Shown here: piece after piece, positions 27,803 through 38,330 of the stretch
Position numbering within the stretch: position 1 is the stretch's first letter
Layout of the letters: the number at the start of each line of letters is the position of its first letter
Assembly (NCBI GenBank): GCA_030407085.1
Contig: CM059582.1
Coordinates: 5,146,001 to 5,210,000 of the forward strand
Length of the DNA stretch: 64,000 nucleotides
From: Trichopria drosophilae
Lineage: Eukaryota > Arthropoda > Insecta > Hymenoptera > Diapriidae
Direction of reading: 5' to 3'
Made by a program: the position numbers and the translations under genes
The notes under the pieces: generated by a model
The model's database searches: none
What the model was told of the DNA's origin: nothing
The model's input: only the letters and a program-made list of their open reading frames with translations

Positions 27803-28213
27803 AATATTTTATAGGCGTCTTTGATGAGCAAATCACGATGTTTTTGTGGTGCGTATTTTTTTAGCTAATTTTTTCTGATGACAGAAACTCATCTGTTCGA
27901 TCAGAAATAATTTTTCTAAAAAAAAACACTTTTTTTATGGTGGTAAATTTACTGGTTTTATGTTGGAAGAGTATTCGTCTAGGAATCTAAATGTCTCGGA
28001 TTCAACCCATCGAATTTTTCCACTTTAATGGTCCTTATTTTTGTTCGAAAACCTTACCTTCCATCTTAACTATCATATGCAAAAAAAGTTCGACAATTTT
28101 AATTAAAAAAAAATGAATTTCTGTCAATAGACAAAAAATTTGCTAGAAAAATTAAAAATATGCAGCAGAAAAATATGGTGATATGCTCGTCAAAGACGTA
28201 TTTCAAATATTCA
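27803..28213. mobile_element. Foldback MITE with about 100 bp inverted arms
   Basis: The left arm begins TAAATATTTTATAGGCGTC and continues TTTGATGAGCAAATCACGAT, a T-rich stretch, then GACAGAAACTCAT. The complement of the right end reads TGAATATTTGAAATACGTC, TTTGACGAGCATATCACCAT, a T-rich stretch, then GACAGAAATTCAT. The arms are about 100 bp and roughly 75-80% alike by eye. The centre (27,950-28,030) contains GGATTCAACCC, a pol III B-box-like sequence. Confidence 0.6.
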
Positions 28214-29209
28214 TTATTTAATAAATGAGAGTATAAAAAAACATTCAACTGCTTTAGTTATGTTAAATACAATAATAATATTTACATTTCACGTGTACTA
28301 ATATTAGTAAAATAATATATGTAAATAGATAATTTACAATTTGGTGCACAATTCAGTACATAGTCGGAGATTTACAGTAAAAAGAAGGTCTATAATTTAA
28401 AAGTTGTTACTATTGAGTTTAAGTTAAATTTCCCCCTCCTTTCAGTTCTTTTTATAACAGTTCAACAACGTCCTATGGATATTTTATGCCAGAAATGAAA
28501 ATACTCCGTCGGGGGATATGGAAAATATCCTAAACTTTCTATTTTTAGTGTTAGAAAACTAATCCTGGCATGATTAGTATATTTTTAGCGTTGAAATGTG
28601 GTTAAATTATGGCAGACATATAAAAATGGACTTTTGTTGCAATTATCGCTTTAATCAAAGTTTCTACGTAAAAACTACACAGAAATCAATAGAAATTAAT
28701 ATTAACGCTAAACTTGTCTAAATATTTTTCATTATTTGTTATAGTTCTAAAGATATAACCGTTTAAAGTTACCTTCATTTCAAATTTGGTTGATTAACTT
28801 TTTTCTGGGGCGTTTCAGAGCTAAGTAATGCAGAAGTAAGTCAAGGTTAATGTAATTATGAACAATTCTAAAAAATTTAGAATTATTTTTATGCTGTATA
28901 TTAAAAGTTACAGATATTCGAAAACACCCGTTTTTTTTCTTTAAGTTGAATAAAATTGTAATAAAATAGTAGCGACTTTTAAAATAATACCCAATGTTCA
29001 AAATATCTTTCAATTTGTTTAATTTCTTTTGTACATTTATCACTCATGATAAATCAATGTTCACAAAAGAATATCAATCAGTTTTTTATGTGGAATAGTA
29101 CTAATCCTTAATGAAGAACTTCCTTCATTAAAGTGATATTCGAGATTTATCATTTCTTTTCAAATTAAAAATGGTGTTATTTTTTTGTAGCAGAATTTAT
29201 GCCATTACA

Positions 29210-29430
29210 TAATGAAATATGTTTTCAGATATCAGAACAAAAATATAGGTCTGACTGATCTTGTAATGTGTACAAGAGGTCAGATGCATCCAAAATGTTC
29301 TCTGAAAGTAATATCATTATGTGATTATTATGACCTCAAGCTCAGAAAAACCTCATAATTTGAGGCATCCAACCTCTTATAGAATACATTATGAGATCAT
29401 TCGGAACTATTTTTTATTTTAATATCTCAG
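29210..29430. repeat. Dispersed repeat shared with 50,330-50,460
   Basis: TCAGAAAAACCTCATAATTTG, then AGAATACATTATGAGATCAT and AACTATTTTTTATTTTAATA, align with TCAGAAAAACCTCACAATTT, AGAACACATTATGAAATTAT and AACTATTTTTTATTCTGATA at 50.36-50.46 kb. The orientation is the same. The family is unnamed to me and the element ends are not seen. Confidence 0.6.
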
Positions 29431-30352
29431 CGCATATTTTATGTTGCGTAAGTTTTAAGCAAAAACTCGAAAAAAGACATGTTTAATATCACGTAACCGC
29501 TCAAACGGATATTTAAACTTGAATAATGTATTTTTGAGGTGGGGGACAAACTGTAATTTGTCAGATACAATACTAGTTGGAGTAATTCAGACAGACTAAT
29601 TTCAATAAAATAAATGTTTCGATTTATCCTTGAGTAGTTTTTATTGCGGCCAGTCAATATCTCTCAAAAAAGATCAATTTTTCGTTTATATATTTCAGTA
29701 ATAATATATAACCCCGTAAAAAATAGTTCTCTCATAAAAGTTTTCAATAAAACTAAATTTCAAACTATACTCGATGAAAATCCGTTTATACTTTTCTTGT
29801 TAGGTTCTTATGTTAAATATTCATTATATATTTCCACTAGTGACACATTTAATTAATCTATTAAATTATTTAATTCGACAGGCTTCAAATGCGACCATTT
29901 CTGTGTTTACTTCCTGTAGATGACGCACGCCAATTTGAATTTAAAAATTACAAATGGTATTAATTGGTAAGTATGGTTATTGTTATTATTTACACTTTCA
30001 AAAATAATATAAAATTTAATGCAAGGTTAATACACACTAATACATTAAATTTCATGAGTTTGCAACTTAAAGGTATCTTAATGGAAAGTCTCAGAGTAAT
30101 TTTGCATGTTTCACGAATAAGCCAAAATTTACATGTTCAATACATGATTTTTATCTACATGATTTTTATTGTTATTTTAATAATATTTAATTGCCTGTAT
30201 ATAAAATTTCAAATAACATAAAAACTATATTTTGCAGATGTACCTACAGGAGATCCCCTTTATGTTATTGTACAAACCAGCCTATGGCTAAACACAAATC
30301 ATCAAATCATCATTTCAGGAAAATTATGAAGAAAACATATGAAGACTAACAG

Positions 30353-30381
30353 TGATGATGATGGTGATGATGATGATGAAG
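30353..30381 (+). repeat. GAT trinucleotide microsatellite
   Basis: About nine GAT units with one GGT interruption. Confidence 0.9.
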
Positions 30382-32016
30382 ATTACACTCCAATTAAAAG
30401 TGATAAACGATCTACTCATGTTATATATAAAATTGTGCAAAATATCGTTTTCGCTTAAAAGAAACCCGAAACTGCATAAAAAGTGTGACAACTTTTAGCT
30501 TATCGTAAAAGAAAACGCCTAGATAATATGACCTAAACTATTGGCCAGTAACTGGACAAAAAGTATTTAGTTTATTCATGTTGACTATATTGTAAGTACT
30601 TTTTAACAAGATGTTGTTACTTTTATATAGAAAAATGATCGCATTTTAGTACTCACAAACTTGCCAGTACACAAATGTATTCGCCAAAAGCTGGCAAATA
30701 TTTGGACTGAGTTTCTACCAAGGCTATACTATACATTAAACAGGCTTTTTGCAGATCACTTTTTTAAAGTCAGTTTTCCATGCGACGGCAGAGAACCCTT
30801 TTCGGAGGTATATATGAAATTCTGTGGGGATTTACATTAAATTTAAGGTATATACAAGACATTTTTTGTGTACATTAAATTTAAGGTCTGACATTAAAAG
30901 GCGTTTAATGTCGGAATTGAAATGTGCTACCACCTCATGTTCATTAAATTTAATATGTTTCCTTTTAACAGTGTAGAATAAACCATCATATAATCACTCA
31001 ACAGGATATGCAAGAGAAACTTTGGAAAGTATAATTGTTATATTAATTATTAATACATAAATAGCAATTAATAAACATTTGTGAATTAAATTTCATACCG
31101 ATGCTTACTATAAAAACATTCGACAACAATGTTTAATTTTAATTACAGAATTGTCATTTGAAAGAGTGCAGTGTTCTCGATAAGTCAATAATTCAATAAT
31201 TCGAATAAACACGAAATAACCAGCAATAATAATTTAAATTACGTTTTAATGACCTATGCCATAAGTTGTTACTGGATATTCTCAAATAAACAAATTTACT
31301 TGTAGTTACAAATAAGTTTATACTGCAAGTTCAGTAATAAATTTTCGTAAGCAACTTAATACATTTGGTATCTTAAAAATAAAAAAGTTAAAATAAAGTA
31401 TATTAATTAATACTTTTTGAAATATGCTTTCGATGGTATAAAAATTCCTATGTTTTTATCGCCAGATCCGAGATTCTGCAAAATTTGAAACTCTATTAAT
31501 ATGCAAGTAGATTTTTTTGGCTCTGCTGGCGCCAGTAATATAAAACCAAGGAGTTTATATGAAAATTTCGGTAAAGAAATATATTTTCTGTTACATTATC
31601 GTACATCAGCTGTCTACGTCGTGTTACCTAACTCATGTAAAATCTAAAACATGAAAGCAATAATAATAAAATGAACACTTTTTAACTTTGAAGAGTTGTT
31701 TTCAATTAATTGTATTCAAATCTAACATGTTATATACCGTCATCTATAAAAGTGGACAATTCCAATTACAAATACTTTAATCCAACGAATATAATGTTAA
31801 ACGAGTTGGAATACACCCTCATCTGTCGTTTTATTCCTCATTAAAATAAAATGTAACTTCATATTAAACGCTTATATCAAATAAAAATAAACGGTGCTGT
31901 AATAACTATCTCAATTTGTTTGTTTTTTAATCGATCAGTGAAGTTTCTTCTAATAGTATATTATGTTATAAGGGCTTAATTAGGGATCTCCTCACTTCCG
32001 AAATATAACAGATATT

Positions 32017-32224
32017 TTTTGTCACACCTGCACAAAAAAAAAAACATTTCCTTTATAATATTGGTGAAGTTCACGGCGCGTGCGAAATCGTCCAAAAGGA
32101 GAAGCGGGCGCGAAATCACGAAAAGCGCCCGCCTGACCTTAGAAGGGACACGCGCTGAATAAGTTTCATGTCGCACACTTTACCGGCACACGAAGGCGCG
32201 GTTTTTGTTCAGGTGTGACAAAAT
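32017..32224. mobile_element. Short MITE with perfect TTTTGTCACACCTG termini
   Basis: The left terminus TTTTGTCACACCTGCACAAAAA (from about 32,017) matches the complement of the right terminus TTTTTGTTCAGGTGTGACAAAA (to 32,224) with one substitution. The interior (32,070-32,200) is strikingly GC/CpG-rich against its flanks (GGCGCGTGCG, AAGCGGGCGCG, AGCGCCCGCC). AGGTGTGA in each terminus equals the T-box half-site consensus. No clear target duplication is seen, and the open frame at 31976-32176 is a by-product. Confidence 0.65.
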
Positions 32225-32600
32225 AGTATTTTTCGATACAAGGCCGTAAAACCAGATTTTACTACCCGAATGCGATTCCAAAGTACGAGGACCAGCGAAG
32301 CCGAAACGAATATTACTTTTCGTCACTGAATGCTGTAAAAATTCGATTTTCGGACCAAGAATAGGCCGTAAAATCGAATTTTACGGCTGTAGTACCAAAA
32401 AATATATATTTTATATATTTTATTAAATATGTCCTATATCGATCTAAAAGTTATTCGAAATGATTGCGTAAGATATCTGAAAGATGTCGTTTAGAAATCC
32501 TATCGATACTTTCAAGATGTCTTTGATGGATTGAAGGATATCTTTCAGACATCTTTAAGACATTTTTTTGCATATCTAGAAGCAACAGACGAGATAGAAG
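32225..32600. repeat. CGTAAAAT / GATATCTTTxAGACATCTT dispersed repeat, copy 1
   Basis: The stretch contains the hairpin GCCGTAAAAT-CGA-ATTTTACGGC (32365-32387) and runs such as GATATCTTTCAGACATCTTT. Similar words in the same order occur at 43,400-43,640, and the second motif alone occurs at 49,308-49,370. Boundaries are unclear. Confidence 0.45.
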
Positions 32601-32998
32601 TTCCATTGTACATCACAGGCTATGGTGTATAAGTACTATATTTCAAATAAGAACTACCATTCCACGTTACCCAATCCCAAAGGTTCGGAGGAACACTGAC
32701 TATATACATGGTTACGTGAATCATGAAGTAAGATCGTGGTAACTAATTTTTCAGTGAATAGATTCATTCTCCCTAAAATACGAATTCACAACGCTTAAAA
32801 CTGGATGCATTTCAATACCTTTTTATGCACTTCCGATTGCTGGGTTTGTCGCTACGTTCGGAATTTCAGTTTAAAAGCTGTGAAATCAACATTTCGGGAG
32901 AAATATTATGTGCAATTCCATAAGCAGTAAAAAATTGAGCATGTAGCTTACAACTCTGTACTGATTTAGTACAATAATTTTTTGTTACAGTTACAGAA

Positions 32999-33600
32999 AT
33001 GCTTTAAAAAGATCCCGCGCGTGGATCGTTAACATTCCAATAAAAGTGCGCCCGGCTAAGCCCGTAATCCCGGCACGAAATTGTTCGGAAGCTGCGCTGC
33101 AATCGGGCAGTGCAATAATGAGCCCAGCGAGGAATAAAAATTCCGTAAGAGGTTATTACGCGATTCCGAGCGACAGGAGCAGGCGTTTTTACCCGGAAAA
33201 TTGTCACCTACAGTGGCGGACGTCGTCGACGGTGTCGTCTGGTGCAGTTATAGTTTCGCACGACGACGGACCGGGTTGTAACAATGCACTGTACCGACGA
33301 CGTGGTGCGAGCTACCGGAACGACATTCTAGCAGTTTTATATTATATTTACGAGCAGCTCATGCGCGTGTACTCGGCTTTATTGCCGATATTCGAAAGGC
33401 TTTCTAACAGCGCGATATTTACCGTTTCCAGCGTGTCGAAAAGCAGTAAAGCCGAAACCCGAACAGAGTTGGAAATATCGTCGAATCGAAAAACACATTT
33501 CAGAACTTCACCTCGGACCCTAGAGCGTGTCAGACAAAGAGAACAGATCCAGACGCGTCGCATTCCCTCGAATTGGGAGATATAGCCAAACCGAATATCG
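32999..33600. other. GC/CpG-rich island with long fortuitous open frames
   Basis: The plus strand is open for 179 codons (33046-33585, from GTG) and the minus strand for 109 codons (33348-33677) across the same DNA. Neither translation shows a known domain. Stop-poor frames on both strands are what high local GC produces. The sharp composition contrast suggests constraint, so regulatory DNA or an unrecognised exon are the two readings; I favour the first. Confidence 0.35.
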
Positions 33601-36600
33601 ACGAATGGAAAACTTGCTTTCCACTCTTTTTGTTTAACGAGTATAGAAAAGAATCTGTCGTGATGGATCCTCGTCAATAAGCCAAAGTTCTACAACATTA
33701 CCACCCCGTGCAGAGTCTGAAACTTTTCTACAGTATCGATGGGAAACGAAGGGTACGTTTCATAATTAAATCATGAATCCATTTTGCAGACACCAAACGT
33801 CAAAGTAACTTTTTTCAAACAAAAAGTACCCAAGCCAGTTTGAAAAATAGGACTGCAGATCTCAGCCTATGAGGAAGTAAGTAGCAAATGAGTGATTTAA
33901 TTCTATGGTGACATTTTGACTGCTCCCATCTAATGGATTTACGACAAAATTTGTAGTGTCGCCCAGGAGAGATGGGTCAGAGTCTGATCAGACCATCATC
34001 CGATCGAACGGTACATTCCTGAGAAGCATATTCAGATAACCCTGATCACTGCATGTTAATATGACAGCATTCGTTGTAATCTGCACCACGTTCGTCACGT
34101 CTGAAAGAGACCTAGATCTAATCAATCATTACATCCCTGATCATGCCTAATGATATATCAGCCAGGTCAAGAAATCTGATGATAACTATATCAAAATTTC
34201 CATCCCCGTATCTTATTGTTCTTTGAAAACAATTTTGAAACAAGTATCCACCATAACAAGATGGGATTAGATGACACGTAAGATGGGTCTTGTATTCCGA
34301 CATCATAATCCACCAAAGTTTGCCCTAATGTACTCTTGACCCCACCGTGAGTAGGACAAATTAATGAAGCTAGTTATGCTAAGCTATTTTCTAATCCTTT
34401 AAGTATGTTCTACTTTCTAAATGGCAAACCGTCTTGAAATCACAGAAATTAAGACGAGCTTAGATAGTTTTAACGGGACAGTCCATTCAATTTAGACGGA
34501 GACTATTCTCTCTGGAAATCGACTAAGAATCCAACTAAGATCTGGCGAGACACATTTCGCCGTCCACCCAACGGACGGTTGCTAAACGAAGCACAAACGC
34601 TTTGCGGCGACGTTGGAAGACGTCGTCGTTTTTCACGTTTAAAAGGATGCGTCGTCTCCAGACGCGTATAAGGGCGACGCTATCTTATCGTCCACGAAAC
34701 ACGCAGAGTATCCGACTACGACCATTTATTACGCTAAATAGCAAGAATTATGCGAGAGAGCGCGCTTCCTCCTTTGACTGAGTTTGGTCGTTAAAATCTT
34801 ATTAGTCTTAGTTTGGTACGTAATAAACCACTTATCGATATACTTCGTGAACTTCACCGCCAGGTCTTCCTTAATTACCTTTGGCGAATGTAATTACACA
34901 AGCAGATTTGCCCAATACGTGAATACTGTTATTGTATAATGGTCTTAGAGTTTCCTTCTCCCTTTCAAGTGATAAATACGTCTGGACCACCGTCTTTACC
35001 TACGGTATTTGAAGCCAAATCTTTTTTGCATAGATATTTGAAGTAATTAATATGATATTCTCATCGAATGATTTACTAATTGCGTGGAATTATAATTTCT
35101 TCAAGTCTTCCCATTAAGTATCTTTATCTACTGGATAATTGGTCAAATCAGAAATAAATAATCATTTTGATAGTGTTACAATTACGTGTTGATTTTTGTT
35201 GGTGTCATAATTAAGGACGGTAGGGGGCGGAAGATGTTCTTTATATCTAATATTATTGGCTTGACAAGAAAATATCATTTACGAAGATGTAATCGCATTA
35301 ATATCTTTACATAACCTCAGAAAAATTCTTAGATTTACCACTGGGAATTGATACATCAATTCGAAGATGGAGTTTAGGAAATAAAGCTTTCTTTTGAAGA
35401 TAAATTTATTTTTAAAGATAATGCTCATCCCTTTCTTGAACCCTTTTATCCCGAAAAGAAAAAGGCTCAGTTTCTCCAGTAAAAAGATTTTTTACTGATG
35501 ATAAAAAATGGATACTTTACGTGGTCCCTCCCTCTCTTTTTTTGACGTAAAATGTAGCCAATTAACCTTATAGACTATCATCAGGTAAAAAATGAAGTGA
35601 CAAATCCAGAAGCTACCACATCCTCCGCAAGACGTATTCAGGAAGGTTTTGACATAATCCATTGAGGACATTTCCTAATTTTCCACAGCGTCCAAAAGGC
35701 GATTTTCCTACCTCCTTAAATTTCTCCAGCTGACAATAAATAACTCTTTCAGGTTTACGACTGACTGCGAATGTGTCCACTAAGATGTACACGCGTAAGC
35801 ACCGGGCATAAAGCGTTTTGCATTTCATCTCGCTCTCGTTTGCTCATTCTGCGCAGTTCTCCGGTCTCTCACATTTGCCGAGATTAAGTCGCAGTTGGAA
35901 AATGGTGGAACGAGAGGACGGACGTTCTCATTTCCATAACAACAATCCGGCGAGCACGTTTTCCAAATTAACCCGAGCACGCGGGTGGAATTAACCCGCT
36001 CAAAGTGCGCGACCGACGCATACTTGCTGCTCTGCTTCTTGCGCCCAGCGATTTCACGTGTAAATCCCATCCTTATGTCTGCGTCTGATGCTGAAGCTAC
36101 GGGGAAACTTTCGCGTCTACATCTTTAAGCCTTTTGCGAATCTCGTGACTCATTGCGGAGCGTATGTGAACATTGCTTAATCTTACATTCGACTCCGGCA
36201 CAACGTGCGTGTGCGTGTATGCAGTTGTGCTGTTTCATCAGAAGGCAATTCACGCTTATTTTGAATTCATGCATCGTTCCTCAATGCACCGTATCTAAGA
36301 GCCAGTGTGTTCTCCGAAATACTGATGCTAATTCGGTACTCGGGACTTCTGGGAAGAAACTATAACAGCGCATAACTTGTTAGCGAATTGGGTAAGTACG
36401 GGAATTGGCCATTTTTTATCTGCAGAGTTCTGGAAGTAGTTATCGCGTAGAAGCAACAATAATCGAATTTAAAATAATCTATTTCTAGAGGGAACGTAAT
36501 GGGTAAGTGGTTAGCATTCTCTTCTAGTCAACTTGTTCTCATGTTTAAAATCCCCCAATATGCAGGTTTTCCCATTTATTGATCAGAAAGTTTACGGAAT

Positions 36601-37359
36601 TGACTTTGTTAGGTAATCTGACTATTACAACATCCGGGTAGATGTCGGAGCGTCGGTGATTTTTTAAAGATCTTCTCGGCTATTACCTGCTTACAGATAT
36701 AAAGTCGCAGCTAACTATGGATGGTGCCAACCATAGAATCCGAGCACGTAAAAGGAACATACGATTAGAACATAACATGACAGATGGACGGTTCAAAGTG
36801 AACGGATGAATAATTAAATTTTTCGCATCATAAATGATAGAGTTTTGTTGTTCTAATATTAAAATACATACCTGCACAATTTCTAACATGACTTATTATA
36901 TTCAAAATTGATACTCCAACTGCTCGAAGACCAAATCATCATTTGATGGGACATTTATGGAAGTAGGAAAAACCACTTCACATCAAGTGCTATAAATGTT
37001 TGCCCTAAATAGACAGTCATGGAAAAGGACATGAAACGTAATTATATATGCCGAAAAGTGAGATGGTAGGTATTAAAGACACTTATTCTACAAATGTATC
37101 CAATATTCAGGAAATATATGGAGCTTATTCTAAAGTGGAAAGAAGTATTTAAAAAGTATCAAGTTGAACAATGGATATTGATGAATTAATTCATGGACAC
37201 AATATAATATACAGCAAAACTATTTAAGGAACAATTACAGTTTGCTGGTTTCGAACTTTCTTGGTCAGAAGACTCAGCATCGATGAGGTTCGGAGTCTTC
37301 AACAGGGTTGCCAGATTGCAGCGGATATAATGTTATTGAACCCTTTGAAGCTCACATTT
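33601..37359. other. No recognisable gene; two GC-rich islands
   Basis: Islands at 34,490-34,790 (dense GACG/CGTC words and CpG) and 35,820-36,330 interrupt AT-rich DNA. A decayed tRNA-like sequence lies at 36,500-36,560 (GTAAGTGGTTAGCATTC then GTTTAAAATCCCC). The short open frames here (35613-35828, 35825-36070, 36153-36365) overlap in conflicting frames and are not recognised. Confidence 0.4.
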
Positions 37360-37480
37360 TTTCTTTACATTGAAAACAGTTGAAATTTACTACTCGGGGG
37401 TTTTCGGAGTCATTGATAACGAATATGACCTTAGATTTGCATAAATGAAAATGGCTGATCCCAGATGGCGCATCATCAAA
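37360..37480. repeat. Single decayed unit of the AATGGCGGATC minisatellite family
   Basis: Words TTTACTACTCGGGGGTTTTC, GATTTGCATAAATG, AAAATGGCTGATCCCAGATG and GGCGCATCATC appear in the order seen in the 18 kb array. Confidence 0.5.
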
Positions 37481-37734
37481 AAGTATCAAAAATAAAAAAG
37501 AATAAAAAAACTGCAGAAAATGAAGAAAAAAAGAAATGGAGCTATAAGCTTACTACGTCCTTGCCTTTAGCTCTGGGTTACGCCAAGGGTAAACTGCCAA
37601 AGTTACAAATATCTCATGTATAATTTTTCATTTAAAATTATCAGAAATTGAAAATTGATTGCATATTCACACTCAACGACCCAAAAAACTCCCGAAAAAA
37701 CATTTGCATACAAAAATCCACGTTATTTCTGGAA

Positions 37735-37935
37735 ATGTCTGTTTTTTTAAATGTCTGGTTTTTGAAAGTCAGGTTTTTGAAGTGTCTGTTTTGTGATTTG
37801 TCGGGATTTTAACCCCTGGTTTTTTAATGTCTGGTTTTTGAGTGTCTGGTTTTTGAAATGTCTGGCTTTTGAAATGTCTGGTTTTTGAAACTCGGGTTTT
37901 TAAAGTCTATTTTATGATTTGTCTGGTTTGTGACG
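37735..37935 (+). repeat. Degenerate 16-19 bp tandem repeat, TGTCTGGTTTTTGAAA
   Basis: About eleven head-to-tail variants of TGTCTGGTTTTTGAAA are visible, with interruptions such as TCGGGATTTTAACCCC. No open frame is conserved, so it is a minisatellite. Confidence 0.8.
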
Positions 37936-38029
37936 TGCACTCGATTTTTTTATGCTCAGCATTAAAATTGCCAATTTTTGTGCAGCGATAAATATAAGAA
38001 TAAAATTGATTGAAAGCTTGTTCGGAATA

Positions 38030-38330
38030 AAGTAGGATTCGTTCAATTTGAAATCGCAATATCAAGCGGATTGCATATTTACATCAGAATGACCTGCGAC
38101 CCGTTCGTATTAAAAATTTTCTGTGAAATGACGTTAGATTCGTTCGAATTGAGTAGCAGTATGAAACGAATTGTAAATTGTCATCGAAATGACATTGGAG
38201 TCGTTCGGTCTGAAATGACTTCGCAGAATGCAAAGGATTGCTCCTTTTTTATTTGATTCGGGTTTCGTTCGGATTGAATAACCGGAATGAAACGGATTGG
38301 AATGAATTGAAAAATAGTCGTAGTGACTTG
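38030..38330 (+). repeat. Degenerate tandem repeat of about 60 bp, GATTCGTTCGAATTGA type
   Basis: GTTCG/GTTCA words followed by (A/G)ATTGAAT and ATGAAACG(A/G)ATTG recur at about 38,041, 38,103, 38,144, 38,203 and 38,268. The periodicity is irregular (41-65 bp). A 61-codon open frame inside is incidental. Confidence 0.55.

Larger units (their letters stand above)
28214..32016. other. AT-rich stretch with scattered small repeats, no gene recognised
   Basis: Contents noted separately are a dispersed repeat at 29,210-29,430 and a GAT microsatellite at 30,353-30,381. Three copies of ACATTAAATTTAAGGT-like words lie at 30,820-30,960, with a perfect 9 bp hairpin at 30,890-30,912. Short frames at 28780-29043, 29439-29657, 29644-29856 and 29964-30221 are AT-rich and unrecognised. 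Confidence 0.45.

Noticed and set aside
30353..30381. Acidic-repeat coding exon from the GAT run
   Set aside because: No flanking open frame of useful length; a simple microsatellite.
33046..33585. 179-codon plus-strand frame
   Set aside because: It starts at GTG, the minus strand is also open for 109 codons over the same DNA, and no domain is recognised.
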